Positions 26,228-34,860 of a stretch of DNA of 64,000 bases are shown here, piece after piece; position 1 is the first letter of the stretch, and every line of letters starts with the position of its first letter. Position numbers and translations under genes: made by a program. The notes beneath the pieces were generated by a model. The model did not search any database. It was not told the DNA's origin and worked only from the letters and a program-made list of their open reading frames with translations. Location of the stretch: NCBI GenBank assembly GCA_029266835.1, contig JAQSWD010000005.1:1-64000 (forward strand), in the 5' to 3' direction. Source of the stretch: Steroidobacteraceae bacterium. Lineage in GTDB: Bacteria; Pseudomonadota; Gammaproteobacteria; Steroidobacterales; Steroidobacteraceae.

Positions 26228-27406
26228 TCAAGACACCTCGACGGCGATGGCGGTGGCTTCGCCGCCGCCGATGCACAAGGAAGCGATGCCGCGGCCGCCA
26301 CCACGCGCACGAAGCGCGTGCACCAGCGTGGCGACGATGCGCGCGCCGGTAGCGCCAATCGGGTGGCCCAACGAACAGGCGCCGCCGTTCACATTGGTGC
26401 GCGCGTGGTCGAAGCCGACGTCTCGCATGGCGGCCATGGTCACCACGGCGAACGCCTCGTTGACTTCGTAGAGCGCCACGTCGGACGGTTTCCAGCCGAG
26501 CTGACCCAGCAATTTCTGGATGGCGCCGGCCGGCGCGGTGGTGAACCACTCCGGTTCGCGCGCGAAACTGGCGTAGCCCAGGATGCGCGCCAGCGGCGCG
26601 AGTCCGCGCGACTTCGCAGTGGCCGCGTCGGCCAGCACCACGGCCGCGGCGCCGTCGGAGATGGATGACGAGGAGGCGGCGGTAACGGTGCCGTCCTTGC
26701 GGAAGGCGGGCTTCAACGTGGCGATCTTCGCGAGATCGACCGTAAACGGCGTTTCATCGCGATCCACCACTGCCTCGCCTTTACGGCCCTTGACGGTCAC
26801 AGGCGTGATTTCCGCGGCGAACGCGCCCGAGCTCACGGCCTTGAGCGCACGTTGCGTGGACTCGGTGGCGAAGGCGTCCTGGTCCGCGCGGGAGAAGGCG
26901 TACTTCTGCGCGGTGGCCTCGGCGAACGCTCCCATGAGCTGTCCGTCGAAGGGGCTCTGGAGGCCGTCGTAGAACATGTGATCGAGCACCTCGCCGTGGC
27001 CCATGCGCATGCCGGCGCGCGCCTTCGGTAGTAGATAGGGTGCGTTGCTCATGGATTCGAGGCCGCCGGCCACCGCGATCTGCACGTCGCCCGCGCGGAT
27101 CTGGTCCGAGGCCATCATGATGGCCTTCATGCCGGAGCCGCACATCTTGTTGATGGTGGTGGTGGGCACGCCCTGCGGGATGCCGGCGCCCAGCGACGCC
27201 TGGCGCGCGGGCGCCTGGCCCAGTCCCGCGGACAACACGCAGCCCATGATCACTTCCTGCACGTCGGCGCCTTCGACCTTGGCGGCGGCGAGCGCGCCCT
27301 TGATGGCGGCCGCGCCGAGTTGCGGCGCGGTGGCGGGGGAGAGCACACCCTGGAACGCGCCGATGGGCGTGCGGGTGGCGGCGGCGATGATGATTTCCTT
27401 GCTCAT
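26228..27406 (-). CDS. Acetyl-CoA acetyltransferase (thiolase)
   Basis: 392 aa. The acyl-accepting cysteine is C89 in NKMCGSGMKAI, the histidine is in SLGHPIGATGAR and the second cysteine is in LCIGGGEATA. The length is typical of biosynthetic-type and degradative short-chain thiolases. It lies between the TetR gene and the HSD10-like gene, so thiolysis of acetoacetyl-CoA or 2-methylacetoacetyl-CoA is likely. It could also use the acetoacetyl-CoA made by ScoAB. GGAGA is the ribosome site, immediately after the 38-bp repeat. Confidence 0.94.
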   Translation of the reverse strand: MSKEIIIAAATRTPIGAFQGVLSPATAPQLGAAAIKGALAAAKVEGADVQEVIMGCVLSAGLGQAPARQASLGAGIPQGVPTTTINKMCGSGMKAIMMASDQIRAGDVQIAVAGGLESMSNAPYLLPKARAGMRMGHGEVLDHMFYDGLQSPFDGQLMGAFAEATAQKYAFSRADQDAFATESTQRALKAVSSGAFAAEITPVTVKGRKGEAVVDRDETPFTVDLAKIATLKPAFRKDGTVTAASSSSISDGAAAVVLADAATAKSRGLAPLARILGYASFAREPEWFTTAPAGAIQKLLGQLGWKPSDVALYEVNEAFAVVTMAAMRDVGFDHARTNVNGGACSLGHPIGATGARIVATLVHALRARGGGRGIASLCIGGGEATAIAVEVS

Positions 27407-27422
27407 GTCATTGTCTCCACGC

Positions 27423-27516
27423 GGCCGCGGAGGCCGTAATGATTGTCCTCGGTCAATTACGGCCGCGGAGGCCGTAATGATTGTCCTCGGTCAATTACGG
27501 CCGCGGAGGCCGTAAT
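27423..27516. repeat. 2.5 copies of a 38-bp tandem repeat with internal palindrome
   Basis: Two identical 38-bp units (27423-27460, 27461-27498) and 18 bp of a third. Each unit carries a 5-base-loop palindrome: ATTACGGCC, GCGGA, GGCCGTAAT for the two right-hand copies, with the left arm of the first imperfect. The rightmost part is the last eight codons and stop of the TetR gene, so the array is a duplication of that 3' end. On the minus strand the mRNA between tetR and the thiolase would hold up to three stacked hairpins. Confidence 0.95.
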
Positions 27517-28159
27517 TGAACACCTCAATAAACCGGTCGGCGATGTCCAGCGGCTTCAGCGAGGCGTCCTCGCGGTACCAGTGGCCCATCCAGTTGAGTG
27601 CGCCGGCCAGCGCGAATGCGGTCATGCGCGGGTCGCATTCGCGGATGGAGCCGTCGGCGACGCCGGCCTCGATGAGGGCGCGCATGCGCCGGTCGATGCC
27701 CGCCTTGAGTAGTTTGATCTTGCGCGACAGGGCGGCCGACAGGTGCTGGTCCTCGGCGCGAAGCATGCACCACCCGAAGTCGCCGACAATCGCCGCGGCA
27801 TAGCCGCGGATGAACCCGAACAGCCTTTCGCGCGCCAGGCCGGTCGCCTGTTCGCTGTCGTCGAGCGATGCCTGGATTTGCGCGAGCCCCGCACGAAAGC
27901 ACTCGAACAGGATGGCTTCCTTGTTCGGCACATACAGATAGAGCGTCGGCTTGGTGACCTTGAGGCTGGCTGCCAGATCGTCCAGCGACGTGTTGTGGTA
28001 ACCCCGGCTGGCGAACGCCCGCGCGGCGGCCAGGATCACCGCCTCGCGTTTCAGTGCGTGGTGTTCGCGCAGCCGGCGGCGGCCTTCCCAGGGGGAGGCC
28101 TCGCGCAACTCCTTGCGTGGCTTGGTCTTGGCGGCGGATGCGGGCATGCGGACGGCCAT
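27491..28159 (-). CDS. TetR-family transcriptional regulator
   Basis: 222 aa. The HTH is TSLDDLAASLKVTKPTLYLYV in the family position (about 58-78), followed by NKEAILFECF. The C-terminal ligand domain is typical of regulators of fatty-acid and branched-chain acyl-CoA catabolism (LiuR/PsrA-like by context only). GAAGGG gives a ribosome site. Divergent from icmF; two palindromes fill the gap. Its last codons lie inside the 38-bp repeat. It heads the operon with thiolase, HSD10-like dehydrogenase, ETF-QO and zapE. Confidence 0.92.
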   Translation of the reverse strand: MAVRMPASAAKTKPRKELREASPWEGRRRLREHHALKREAVILAAARAFASRGYHNTSLDDLAASLKVTKPTLYLYVPNKEAILFECFRAGLAQIQASLDDSEQATGLARERLFGFIRGYAAAIVGDFGWCMLRAEDQHLSAALSRKIKLLKAGIDRRMRALIEAGVADGSIRECDPRMTAFALAGALNWMGHWYREDASLKPLDIADRFIEVFNYGLRGRN

Positions 28160-28160
28160 G

Positions 28161-28178
28161 TGTTACCCTTCAGTAACA
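28161..28178. promoter_or_regulatory. TetR operator copy 1
   Basis: TGTTAC-N6-GTAACA, a perfect inverted repeat immediately upstream of the TetR start. It also contains the TetR ribosome binding site, suggesting autorepression. Confidence 0.65.
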
Positions 28179-28182
28179 CATC

Positions 28183-28196
28183 TTACCAGCCAGTAA
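28183..28196. promoter_or_regulatory. TetR operator copy 2
   Basis: TTAC-N6-GTAA, the same core as copy 1 (TTACC-N4-AGTAA in both), centred 20 bp away, about two helical turns. It ends one base before the icmF start codon, so the repressor would cover the start of the icmF message. Confidence 0.6.
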
Positions 28197-28197
28197 C

Positions 28198-31100
28198 ATG
28201 AAGCCACCAGAGCCCGGGCGACCGCTGCGTTTCGTCAGCGCCGCGTCCCTGTTCGACGGCCACGACGCCGCCATCAACATGATCCGCCGCCTGCTGCAGG
28301 CGGGCGGGGCCGAAGTGGTGCACCTGGGTCACAACCGTTCGGTCGCCGACATCGTGCGCGCGGCCATCGCCGAGGACGCCGACGCCATTGCCGTCAGCAG
28401 TTACCAGGGCGGCCACAACGAATACTTCCGGTACATGGTGGACATGCTGCGCGAGCGCGGCGCCGATCACATTCGCGTGGTGGTGGGCGGTGGTGGCACC
28501 ATCAGTCCCGCCGAAATCGCGCAGCTCGAGGCCTACGGGGTCACGAAGATCTACACGCCCGAGGACGGCAGGCATCTGGGCCTGACGGGCATGATCGACG
28601 ATGTGTTCGCGCGCGTGGGCCGTCGCGCACCGGCGAAGGCTGGCGACCTCGTGCCCGATGTCCGGGATCATGGCGGCATCGCACGCGCGATCACGCTGCT
28701 CGAGGGCGGCGGAAGCATCGACGGCGGTGATGCCGACGACTTGCGCCGGCAGCTCAGCACACGCATCGCCGCGCCACGCAGCGCTCCCGTCATCGGTTTG
28801 ACGGGTACGGGCGGCGCCGGCAAGAGCTCGCTCACCGACGAACTGTTGCAGCGTTTCCTGCGGCAGTTCCCGGATCGGCAGGTGGCGGTGGTCGCGGTGG
28901 ATCCCACCCGGCGCCGTTCCGGTGGCGCGCTGCTGGGTGATCGCATCCGCATGAATTCGCTGTCGGCGCCCAATGTGTTCATGCGCTCGCTGGCCACGCG
29001 GCGCCAGCACCTGGCTACCAGCGCGGTGCTCGCCGATGTGCTGGCGCTGTATCGCGCCGCGGGTTTCGACCTGATCGTGGTCGAGACCGCAGGCATCGGC
29101 CAGAGCGACACCGAGATCGTGGACCTGGCCGACCTGTCGCTGTACGTGATGACGGCCGAGTACGGCGCCGCCAGCCAGCTCGAGAAGATTGACATGCTCG
29201 ACTTCGCCGACATGGTCGTGTTGAACAAGTTCGAGAAGCGCGGCGCCGAAGACGCGCTGCGCGATGTGCGAAAACAATGGCGGCGAAATCATCCCGACCA
29301 GTTCAAATTGCCCGACGACGAGTTGCCGGTATTCCCCACCATCGCCAGCCGGTTCAATGACCCTGGCGTGAACCGCCTGTTCGAGGCGTTATGCGTGGCG
29401 CTGGATCGTGAGAGCGGAGTCGCGGGACGGTGGAGCAAACCGGCCAACCAGCCCGTGGACGCCGCGATCACCCCGTTCCGCTCCCGTGATCCGCTGGTGC
29501 CCGCCGCGCGGTCGCGTTATCTCGCCGACATCGCACTGCGCGGCCGGGAGACCCGCCGGCAGGCGGACGCGCGCGCGCAGGCGGCGCGCCGCGCGCATGG
29601 TCTGTACCTGGCGCTCCAGCAATTGGCCGACCCCGCGCTCCCCACGCCCTTCATGCCCGTGGCCGCGGGGGCTGCACCGCAGTTCGATGCGCTGCGCAGC
29701 GCATACAACACCGCGCTCGAGCAGGTAGGCGCCGAGGCGCTGGCGCAACTGCGATCCTGGCCGGCGCGTGCGCAGGGGGTCATCGACCCGGAATATTCCT
29801 ACCAGGTGCGCGGACGCGAAGTGCGCGGCTCCAACTACACCGAGTCGCTGAGCCACGAACTGATTCCCAAGCTGGCGCCGCCGCGATTCGAGGGCTGGGG
29901 CGAACTGCTGCGTTTCCTGGAAAACGAGAATCTGCCCGGAGCTTTTCCCTACACCGGCGGTGTTTATCCCTACCGGCGCGAAGAGGAAGACCCCACGCGC
30001 ATGTTCGCGGGCGAAGGTGCGCCTGAGCGTACCAACCGGCGCTTCCACTACCTGGCGCGCGGACACGAGGCCACTCGGCTATCTACCGCCTTCGACTCCA
30101 CCACGCTGTACGGCGAGGACCCGGACCCGCGCCCCGACATTTTCGGGCGGACCGGGAACTCTGGCGTGTCCATCGCCACGCTGGACGACATGAAGAAGCT
30201 GTACTCGGGCTTCGACCTGACCGCCCCGACCACCTCGGTATCGATGACCATCAATGGTCCCGCGCCTATTGTCCTGGCCATGTTCATGAACACCGCCATC
30301 GACCAGCGTCTCGAACGTGCGTTGCGGGAGCAGGGGCGGTGGGACACGATTGAAAAGGCCTTGCAACAGGCCGCGGCGGGTGATGCGCGCCGGCCCGTGT
30401 ACGCGGGCGAGTTGCCCGATGGTCACGACGGCGCCGGTCTTGGTTTGTTAGGCGTCTCCGGCCGCCAGCTGGTGAAGCTTGGCCTGGTCAGCGACGCCGA
30501 ATACCAGGGCTGGCGGCGGGAGGCACTGTCGCGTGTGCGCGGCACGGTGCAGGCCGACATCCTCAAGGAAGACCAGGCGCAGAACACCTGCATCTTCTCC
30601 ACCGAATTCGCGCTGCGCATGATGGGCGACGTGCAGCAGTTCTTCAGCGAGAACCAGGTGCGCAACTTCTACTCGGTGAGCATCTCCGGGTATCACATCG
30701 CCGAAGCTGGTGCGAACCCGGTGACGCAGCTGGCGTTCACGCTGGCCAATGGCTTCACCATCGTGGAGTACTACCTGGCGCGTGGCATGAAGATCGACGA
30801 CTTCGCGCCCAACCTGTCGTTCTTCTTCTCCAATGGCATGGACGCCGAATACGCGGTGATCGGCCGCGTGGCGCGGCGCATCTGGGCCCGCGCCATGAAA
30901 GACGTGTACCAGGCCGGCGCGCGCAGCCAGATGCTCAAGTACCACATCCAGACCTCCGGCCGTTCGCTGCATTCGCGTGAGATCCAGTTCAACGACATCC
31001 GTACGACGCTGCAGGCCATGTATGCCTTGTTCGACAACTGCAATTCGCTGCACACCAATGCCTACGACGAGGCCCTCACCACTCCGACCGAGGAGAGCGT

Positions 31101-31638
31101 GCGGCGCGCGGTGGCCATACAGCTCATCATCAATCGCGAACTCGGGCTCAACAAGATCCAGAACCCATGGCAGGGTTCGTTCGCCATCGAAGCCCTGACG
31201 GATCTGGTCGAAGAGGCCGTGTATCAGGAGTTCGAGTCAATCGCCGAGCGCGGCGGCGTGCTGGGCGCGATGGAGACCATGTACCAGCGCGGCAAGATCC
31301 AGGAAGAGTCGTTGCACTATGAGACGCGCAAACACGACGGCTCGCTGCCCATCGTCGGCGTCAACACTTTCCTCAACGAGCGGGGCGAAGGTGAACATGC
31401 GGCCGCTCCGCTGTTTCGCGCCAGCGAGGAAGAGCAGCAGGGCCAGGTGGATGCGGTGCGCGCATTCCAGGCGCGTCACGCCGCGGAATCCGCCGGCGCG
31501 CTGCGCCGCTTGCAACAGGTGGCTGCCGCGGGCGGCAACGTGTTCGCCGAACTACTCGAGACCGTGCAGACCTGCTCGCTGGGGCAGATCACGCATGCGT
31601 TGTACGAAGTCGGTGGCCAGTATCGTCGTCACATGTAG
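28198..31638 (+). CDS. icmF: Fused isobutyryl-CoA mutase (IcmF) with built-in G-protein chaperone
   Basis: 1146 aa. Order: B12-binding domain (SLFDGHDAAINMIRR with the DxH motif, then SSYQGGHNEYF), MeaB-type GTPase (GTGGAGKSSLTDE, about 202-214; NKFEKRG), and a mutase TIM barrel. The substrate loop reads FPYTGGVYPYRREEEDPTRM rather than the RGPYATMY of methylmalonyl-CoA mutases, which fits IcmF. It interconverts isobutyryl- and n-butyryl-CoA, and some IcmFs accept pivalyl- or isovaleryl-CoA. No Shine-Dalgarno precedes the ATG, which abuts a TetR operator. Divergent from the acyl-CoA degradation operon. Confidence 0.95.
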   Translation: MKPPEPGRPLRFVSAASLFDGHDAAINMIRRLLQAGGAEVVHLGHNRSVADIVRAAIAEDADAIAVSSYQGGHNEYFRYMVDMLRERGADHIRVVVGGGGTISPAEIAQLEAYGVTKIYTPEDGRHLGLTGMIDDVFARVGRRAPAKAGDLVPDVRDHGGIARAITLLEGGGSIDGGDADDLRRQLSTRIAAPRSAPVIGLTGTGGAGKSSLTDELLQRFLRQFPDRQVAVVAVDPTRRRSGGALLGDRIRMNSLSAPNVFMRSLATRRQHLATSAVLADVLALYRAAGFDLIVVETAGIGQSDTEIVDLADLSLYVMTAEYGAASQLEKIDMLDFADMVVLNKFEKRGAEDALRDVRKQWRRNHPDQFKLPDDELPVFPTIASRFNDPGVNRLFEALCVALDRESGVAGRWSKPANQPVDAAITPFRSRDPLVPAARSRYLADIALRGRETRRQADARAQAARRAHGLYLALQQLADPALPTPFMPVAAGAAPQFDALRSAYNTALEQVGAEALAQLRSWPARAQGVIDPEYSYQVRGREVRGSNYTESLSHELIPKLAPPRFEGWGELLRFLENENLPGAFPYTGGVYPYRREEEDPTRMFAGEGAPERTNRRFHYLARGHEATRLSTAFDSTTLYGEDPDPRPDIFGRTGNSGVSIATLDDMKKLYSGFDLTAPTTSVSMTINGPAPIVLAMFMNTAIDQRLERALREQGRWDTIEKALQQAAAGDARRPVYAGELPDGHDGAGLGLLGVSGRQLVKLGLVSDAEYQGWRREALSRVRGTVQADILKEDQAQNTCIFSTEFALRMMGDVQQFFSENQVRNFYSVSISGYHIAEAGANPVTQLAFTLANGFTIVEYYLARGMKIDDFAPNLSFFFSNGMDAEYAVIGRVARRIWARAMKDVYQAGARSQMLKYHIQTSGRSLHSREIQFNDIRTTLQAMYALFDNCNSLHTNAYDEALTTPTEESVRRAVAIQLIINRELGLNKIQNPWQGSFAIEALTDLVEEAVYQEFESIAERGGVLGAMETMYQRGKIQEESLHYETRKHDGSLPIVGVNTFLNERGEGEHAAAPLFRASEEEQQGQVDAVRAFQARHAAESAGALRRLQQVAAAGGNVFAELLETVQTCSLGQITHALYEVGGQYRRHM

Positions 31639-32295
31639 TCAGGTCCGCGAGAATTCGTCGATCTCGGCGACGCTCGCCCGAGCACGGGCGATGCTGTGGC
31701 TGAGCAGGAAATCATCCATCCACCTGGCGAGCCGCCCGTTCCGGCGACGCGCCCAGGCGTGCAGCAGCGGGGGCGTGAGCCCGCCCGCGAGGCATACCAG
31801 GAAGTTGCCCACCAGGTAGCCCGACGCACGTTCCCAGAGGTCGACGCCTGCGAAGCCCATGACGATGGCGACCAGGGCCGCAGGCACCAACACCCAGCTC
31901 GCGAACCATACGGCGTGAAAAGACGCCGCCTCGAACTTCTGCAGCGAGGCCAGCGAGCGCTGGATCACGAGTACGGGCTTCGAATAATCGATCCGCAGAA
32001 CCATGCCCAGCCGCACCGCGCCGATCACGACAAGGCCGACGCTGGCCAGTTGAAGCGCGATGCCGGCGATGGCCACCGCGGGTTTGTCGAGGTGTGCGCT
32101 CCAGAGACTCGCACAGATGACGACGAGCCACGCGCCAATGAGCATGTTGAGAACCGCGCCGATCATGACCGGCAACAGTCTCCACCGGGCCTTGCGGCTC
32201 AGCGTTTCGGTGAGCAACCGGCGATTGATCTCGGTGAGTTGGCCGACGCGCCGGTCGAGACTTTGCCAGGAGGCTTTCAGCTCATCGAGTTCCAT
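31639..32295 (-). CDS. Membrane protein paired with ECF sigma factor
   Basis: 218 aa. A cytoplasmic N-terminus (MELDELKASWQSLDRRVGQL) is followed by about four membrane helices (43-65, 73-95, 128-150, 160-178) and a charged tail. It overlaps the upstream ECF sigma gene by 14 bp, the arrangement expected of a cognate regulator or anti-sigma factor. No zinc anti-sigma motif is visible. I do not recognise a family beyond this; the anti-sigma role is inference from position. Convergent with icmF, whose stop is the adjacent base. Confidence 0.7.
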   Translation of the reverse strand: MELDELKASWQSLDRRVGQLTEINRRLLTETLSRKARWRLLPVMIGAVLNMLIGAWLVVICASLWSAHLDKPAVAIAGIALQLASVGLVVIGAVRLGMVLRIDYSKPVLVIQRSLASLQKFEAASFHAVWFASWVLVPAALVAIVMGFAGVDLWERASGYLVGNFLVCLAGGLTPPLLHAWARRRNGRLARWMDDFLLSHSIARARASVAEIDEFSRT

Positions 32296-32809
32296 GTTCT
32301 TTCTCCGCGAACCGGCTCAGTCGTTCCTTCAGCCGGTTGATCTTGGTAGTGAGGTTGGTGGTGGTCAGCCCGAGGATCTCCGCGATCTCGGACAGCGGGC
32401 GTTCTTCCAGATAGAGAAGCAGCAACGCGCGATCCAGCGCGCCCAAGGATTCGATGAAGCCGCGCAGGATGCGGCCTCCGTCGCCGGCGTCCGTTTCGTC
32501 GCCAACGGCCGGTTCATGCAGCTCCGCCTCATACGAAACCCAGCGCTGGCGGCGGGGCGCTTCCACGCGCAGCCACGAGATGGCGACGTTCAGCGCGATT
32601 CGATAGAGCCAGGTCGAGAAGCGACGTTGCGAGTCGTACGAAGGAAATGCACGCCACGCCTGGGCGGCGATTTCCTGCGCGAGGTCCTCGATTTCCGCGT
32701 GGCCGCGCGCGTAACTGCGTGCGACCCGATGGACCAGCCGCTGGTGATCGCGCAGCAACGCGACGAACGCGGTGGCGGGATCGGCAGTCATGGAGGCGAA
32801 GGCTTGCAT
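32282..32809 (-). CDS. ECF-family RNA polymerase sigma factor
   Basis: 175 aa. Region 2 (ARSYARGHAEIEDLAQEIAAQAW to FSTWLYRIALNVAISWLR) and region 4 (LLLLYLEERPLSEIAEILG, TTTNLTTKINRLKERL) are clear. The start could also be the internal ATG at residue 7 (MTADPATAF). It is followed with a 14-bp overlap by a four-helix membrane protein that may hold it inactive. No target promoter can be named from this window. Confidence 0.9.
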   Translation of the reverse strand: MQAFASMTADPATAFVALLRDHQRLVHRVARSYARGHAEIEDLAQEIAAQAWRAFPSYDSQRRFSTWLYRIALNVAISWLRVEAPRRQRWVSYEAELHEPAVGDETDAGDGGRILRGFIESLGALDRALLLLYLEERPLSEIAEILGLTTTNLTTKINRLKERLSRFAEKEHGTR

Positions 32810-32857
32810 GTTCTGCCACTGTGATTCGCAGCGCAGAAGGGAATGTCACAGGGGCCG

Positions 32858-33628
32858 TCAGGCGAGATCGGGCTCTCCCAGTTCCGCGAGAATGGCCGCG
32901 CGCGCGCGGTCGCGCAGCGCCAGTGCCGGGTCGTCCTGCGCGCCCAGCGAAGGCGCCGCAAGCAGGGGAGTGCCATAACGCACTTCCAGCGGACCGGGTC
33001 GCGGAAGCACGCGGGTCGCCGGCATGTTCCGGCGCGTGCCGAGGATCACCGCCGGCACGACCGGGCAGGACGCACGCGCCGCGATGGCGAATGCGCCCGT
33101 GTGGAACTTGCCCAGGCCCACCTCGGGTTTGAACGTGCCTTCCGGAAAGAACACCAATGAATGTCCATTGGCCGCGGTGCGCAGGACACGCCGCGCATCC
33201 GTGCCGCCCTTGTGGCGATTGGAGCGATCGACGAACTCCGAGCCGATGCGCCGCAGGAGCAGGCCGGCGAGGGGCACGTCGTTCATCTCGCGTTTGATGA
33301 CGAAGCCGAAGCGGGGCGGCAGGGCAGCCGCCATGACCACGCCGTCCAGATAGCTGGCGTGATTTGCCGCGACGACACATTGGCCCGCGGGCAGGTTTTC
33401 CAGCCCGCGCACCTTGAGTGGCATGCCGCTCAGGAAGAAGAACGACTTTGCTGCAATGCGCGCGGTGCCGCGCCGCGCCCGCAACGAGGGCAGCAGAAGT
33501 ACCCCCAGCAGGGCCACCAGCGCGACCAACAGGAACAGCAGTGCCGCGTAGATCCCGTAGGCGAGACGCAGGGGAACCGAAACGAGGGCTGGCCAGGGAG
33601 CGCGCGCCTGGCCCGATTCGACTGTCAT
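32858..33628 (-). CDS. 1-acyl-sn-glycerol-3-phosphate acyltransferase (PlsC family)
   Basis: 256 aa. Acylates lysophosphatidate in phospholipid synthesis. The HX4D motif is NHASYLD and the substrate motif is FFPEGTFKPE; an N-terminal membrane segment (residues 24-46) anchors it. DNA around it shows no partner gene: the ECF sigma gene follows 48 bp downstream and xerD is divergent. Could equally acylate another lipid such as an ornithine lipid; the main PlsC of the genome may be elsewhere. Confidence 0.9.
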   Translation of the reverse strand: MTVESGQARAPWPALVSVPLRLAYGIYAALLFLLVALVALLGVLLLPSLRARRGTARIAAKSFFFLSGMPLKVRGLENLPAGQCVVAANHASYLDGVVMAAALPPRFGFVIKREMNDVPLAGLLLRRIGSEFVDRSNRHKGGTDARRVLRTAANGHSLVFFPEGTFKPEVGLGKFHTGAFAIAARASCPVVPAVILGTRRNMPATRVLPRPGPLEVRYGTPLLAAPSLGAQDDPALALRDRARAAILAELGEPDLA

Positions 33629-33787
33629 GTATGGCTTTTTCCGCGCACCGATTCCGCATTCATGTGAACTGGTTCTCTTTATGTTAATGGTTTCGCTGAG
33701 CTGTGAAGGTCGTCACGTCCGTGCCGAACCCTCGAATCCATACTCGCCCGAAGCGTTATTCCGCATACGTATTAAGGCAATCACGTC

Positions 33788-34720
33788 TTGGTCAAACAAG
33801 CTACAGCGACGAACGAGGCGCCCGCCGCCGACTCCGCAGACGCCACCGTGTCGAAGTTTCTCGACGCGGTATGGATGGAGCGCGGCCTGTCCGCCAACAC
33901 GCTCGCGGCCTATCGCGCCGACCTGACCGCGCTCGGGCGCTGGTTGGCCGAACGTGGCACGCCGATCATCAAGACCACTCGCGCCGACCTGCTGGGCTTC
34001 ATCGCTTTCCGCGTCGAAGCGGGTGCGCGGCCCCGCTCGACCGCACGCCAGTTGTCCTCTTTCCGCCGTTTCTTCCGCTACTTCGTCCGCGAGGGCGTGC
34101 TGAAGGACGACCCGACCGCGCAGATCGCGATGCCGAAGATCGGCCGCTCGCTGCCGAAGTCGCTCACCGAAGAAGAAGTCGAGTCACTGCTCAACGCGCC
34201 GGCCATCGCCGACCCGCTGGGTCACCGCGACCGCACCATGCTCGAAGTGCTGTATGCCACGGGCCTGCGCGTCTCGGAGCTGGTGAACCTCAAGTACAAC
34301 CAGATCAATACCAACCAGGGTGTGATCCGCGTGATGGGCAAGGGCAATCGCGAGCGGCTGATTCCGCTCGGCGAGGAAGCCGTGCGCTGGCTGACGGACT
34401 TCGTCCGCGCGCCGCGCAGCGAGATCCTGCTCGACCGCACCACCGACTACCTGTTCCCGACTCGCCGCGGTGACCGCATGACGCGCCAGGCCTTCTGGCA
34501 CATCATCAAGCGTTACGCCCGCAAGGCCGTCATCGACAAGGAACTGTCGCCGCACACGCTGCGTCACGCCTTTGCCACTCACCTGCTCAATCATGGCGCG
34601 GACCTGCGCGTGGTGCAGATGCTGCTGGGTCATTCAGACCTGTCGACCACGCAGATCTACACGCATGTCGCCCGCGAGCGCATGAAAGAGCTGCACGGCA
34701 CGCACCACCCGCGCGGCTGA
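33788..34720 (+). CDS. xerD: Tyrosine recombinase XerD
   Basis: 310 aa. Resolves chromosome dimers at dif with XerC and FtsK. The N-terminal core-binding domain (VSKFLDAVWMERGLSANTL) and the catalytic domain are complete: R in GLRVSELVNL, HTLRHAFATHLLNHG (H, R), LGHSDLSTTQIYTH (H and nucleophile Y). The start is uncertain: a TTG at 33788 is the longest option, while GTG at 33848 would leave only a few residues before the core. No attachment-site or phage genes adjoin it, so it is the housekeeping enzyme. Confidence 0.93.
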   Translation: MVKQATATNEAPAADSADATVSKFLDAVWMERGLSANTLAAYRADLTALGRWLAERGTPIIKTTRADLLGFIAFRVEAGARPRSTARQLSSFRRFFRYFVREGVLKDDPTAQIAMPKIGRSLPKSLTEEEVESLLNAPAIADPLGHRDRTMLEVLYATGLRVSELVNLKYNQINTNQGVIRVMGKGNRERLIPLGEEAVRWLTDFVRAPRSEILLDRTTDYLFPTRRGDRMTRQAFWHIIKRYARKAVIDKELSPHTLRHAFATHLLNHGADLRVVQMLLGHSDLSTTQIYTHVARERMKELHGTHHPRG

Positions 34721-34860
34721 TCGTCGGGCGAGAGGCACACCGAGCCCTCCAAAGGCCGCCCCGCGATCTTCCTGCTAGACTTCCGGCGCTACGCGAACTT
34801 CACACTTCGCGCGCGGTCGTAACCGTACTCAGCTGCCAGGGTTTCGCCCAGAGATTTGCG

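Noticed and set aside
27423-27516. 38-bp repeats as a CRISPR array
   Set aside because: Units are contiguous with no spacers, only 2.5 copies, no cas genes, and they derive from the tetR coding end.
32810-32857. CTGTGA...TCACAG pair as a CRP-type site before the ECF sigma gene
   Set aside because: The arms are 20 or more bases apart, not the spacing of a CRP site; could be chance.
33788-34720. Tyrosine recombinase as phage or integron integrase
   Set aside because: Closely matches XerD length and motifs and sits upstream of dsbC as in other gammaproteobacteria; no phage genes or attachment repeats nearby.
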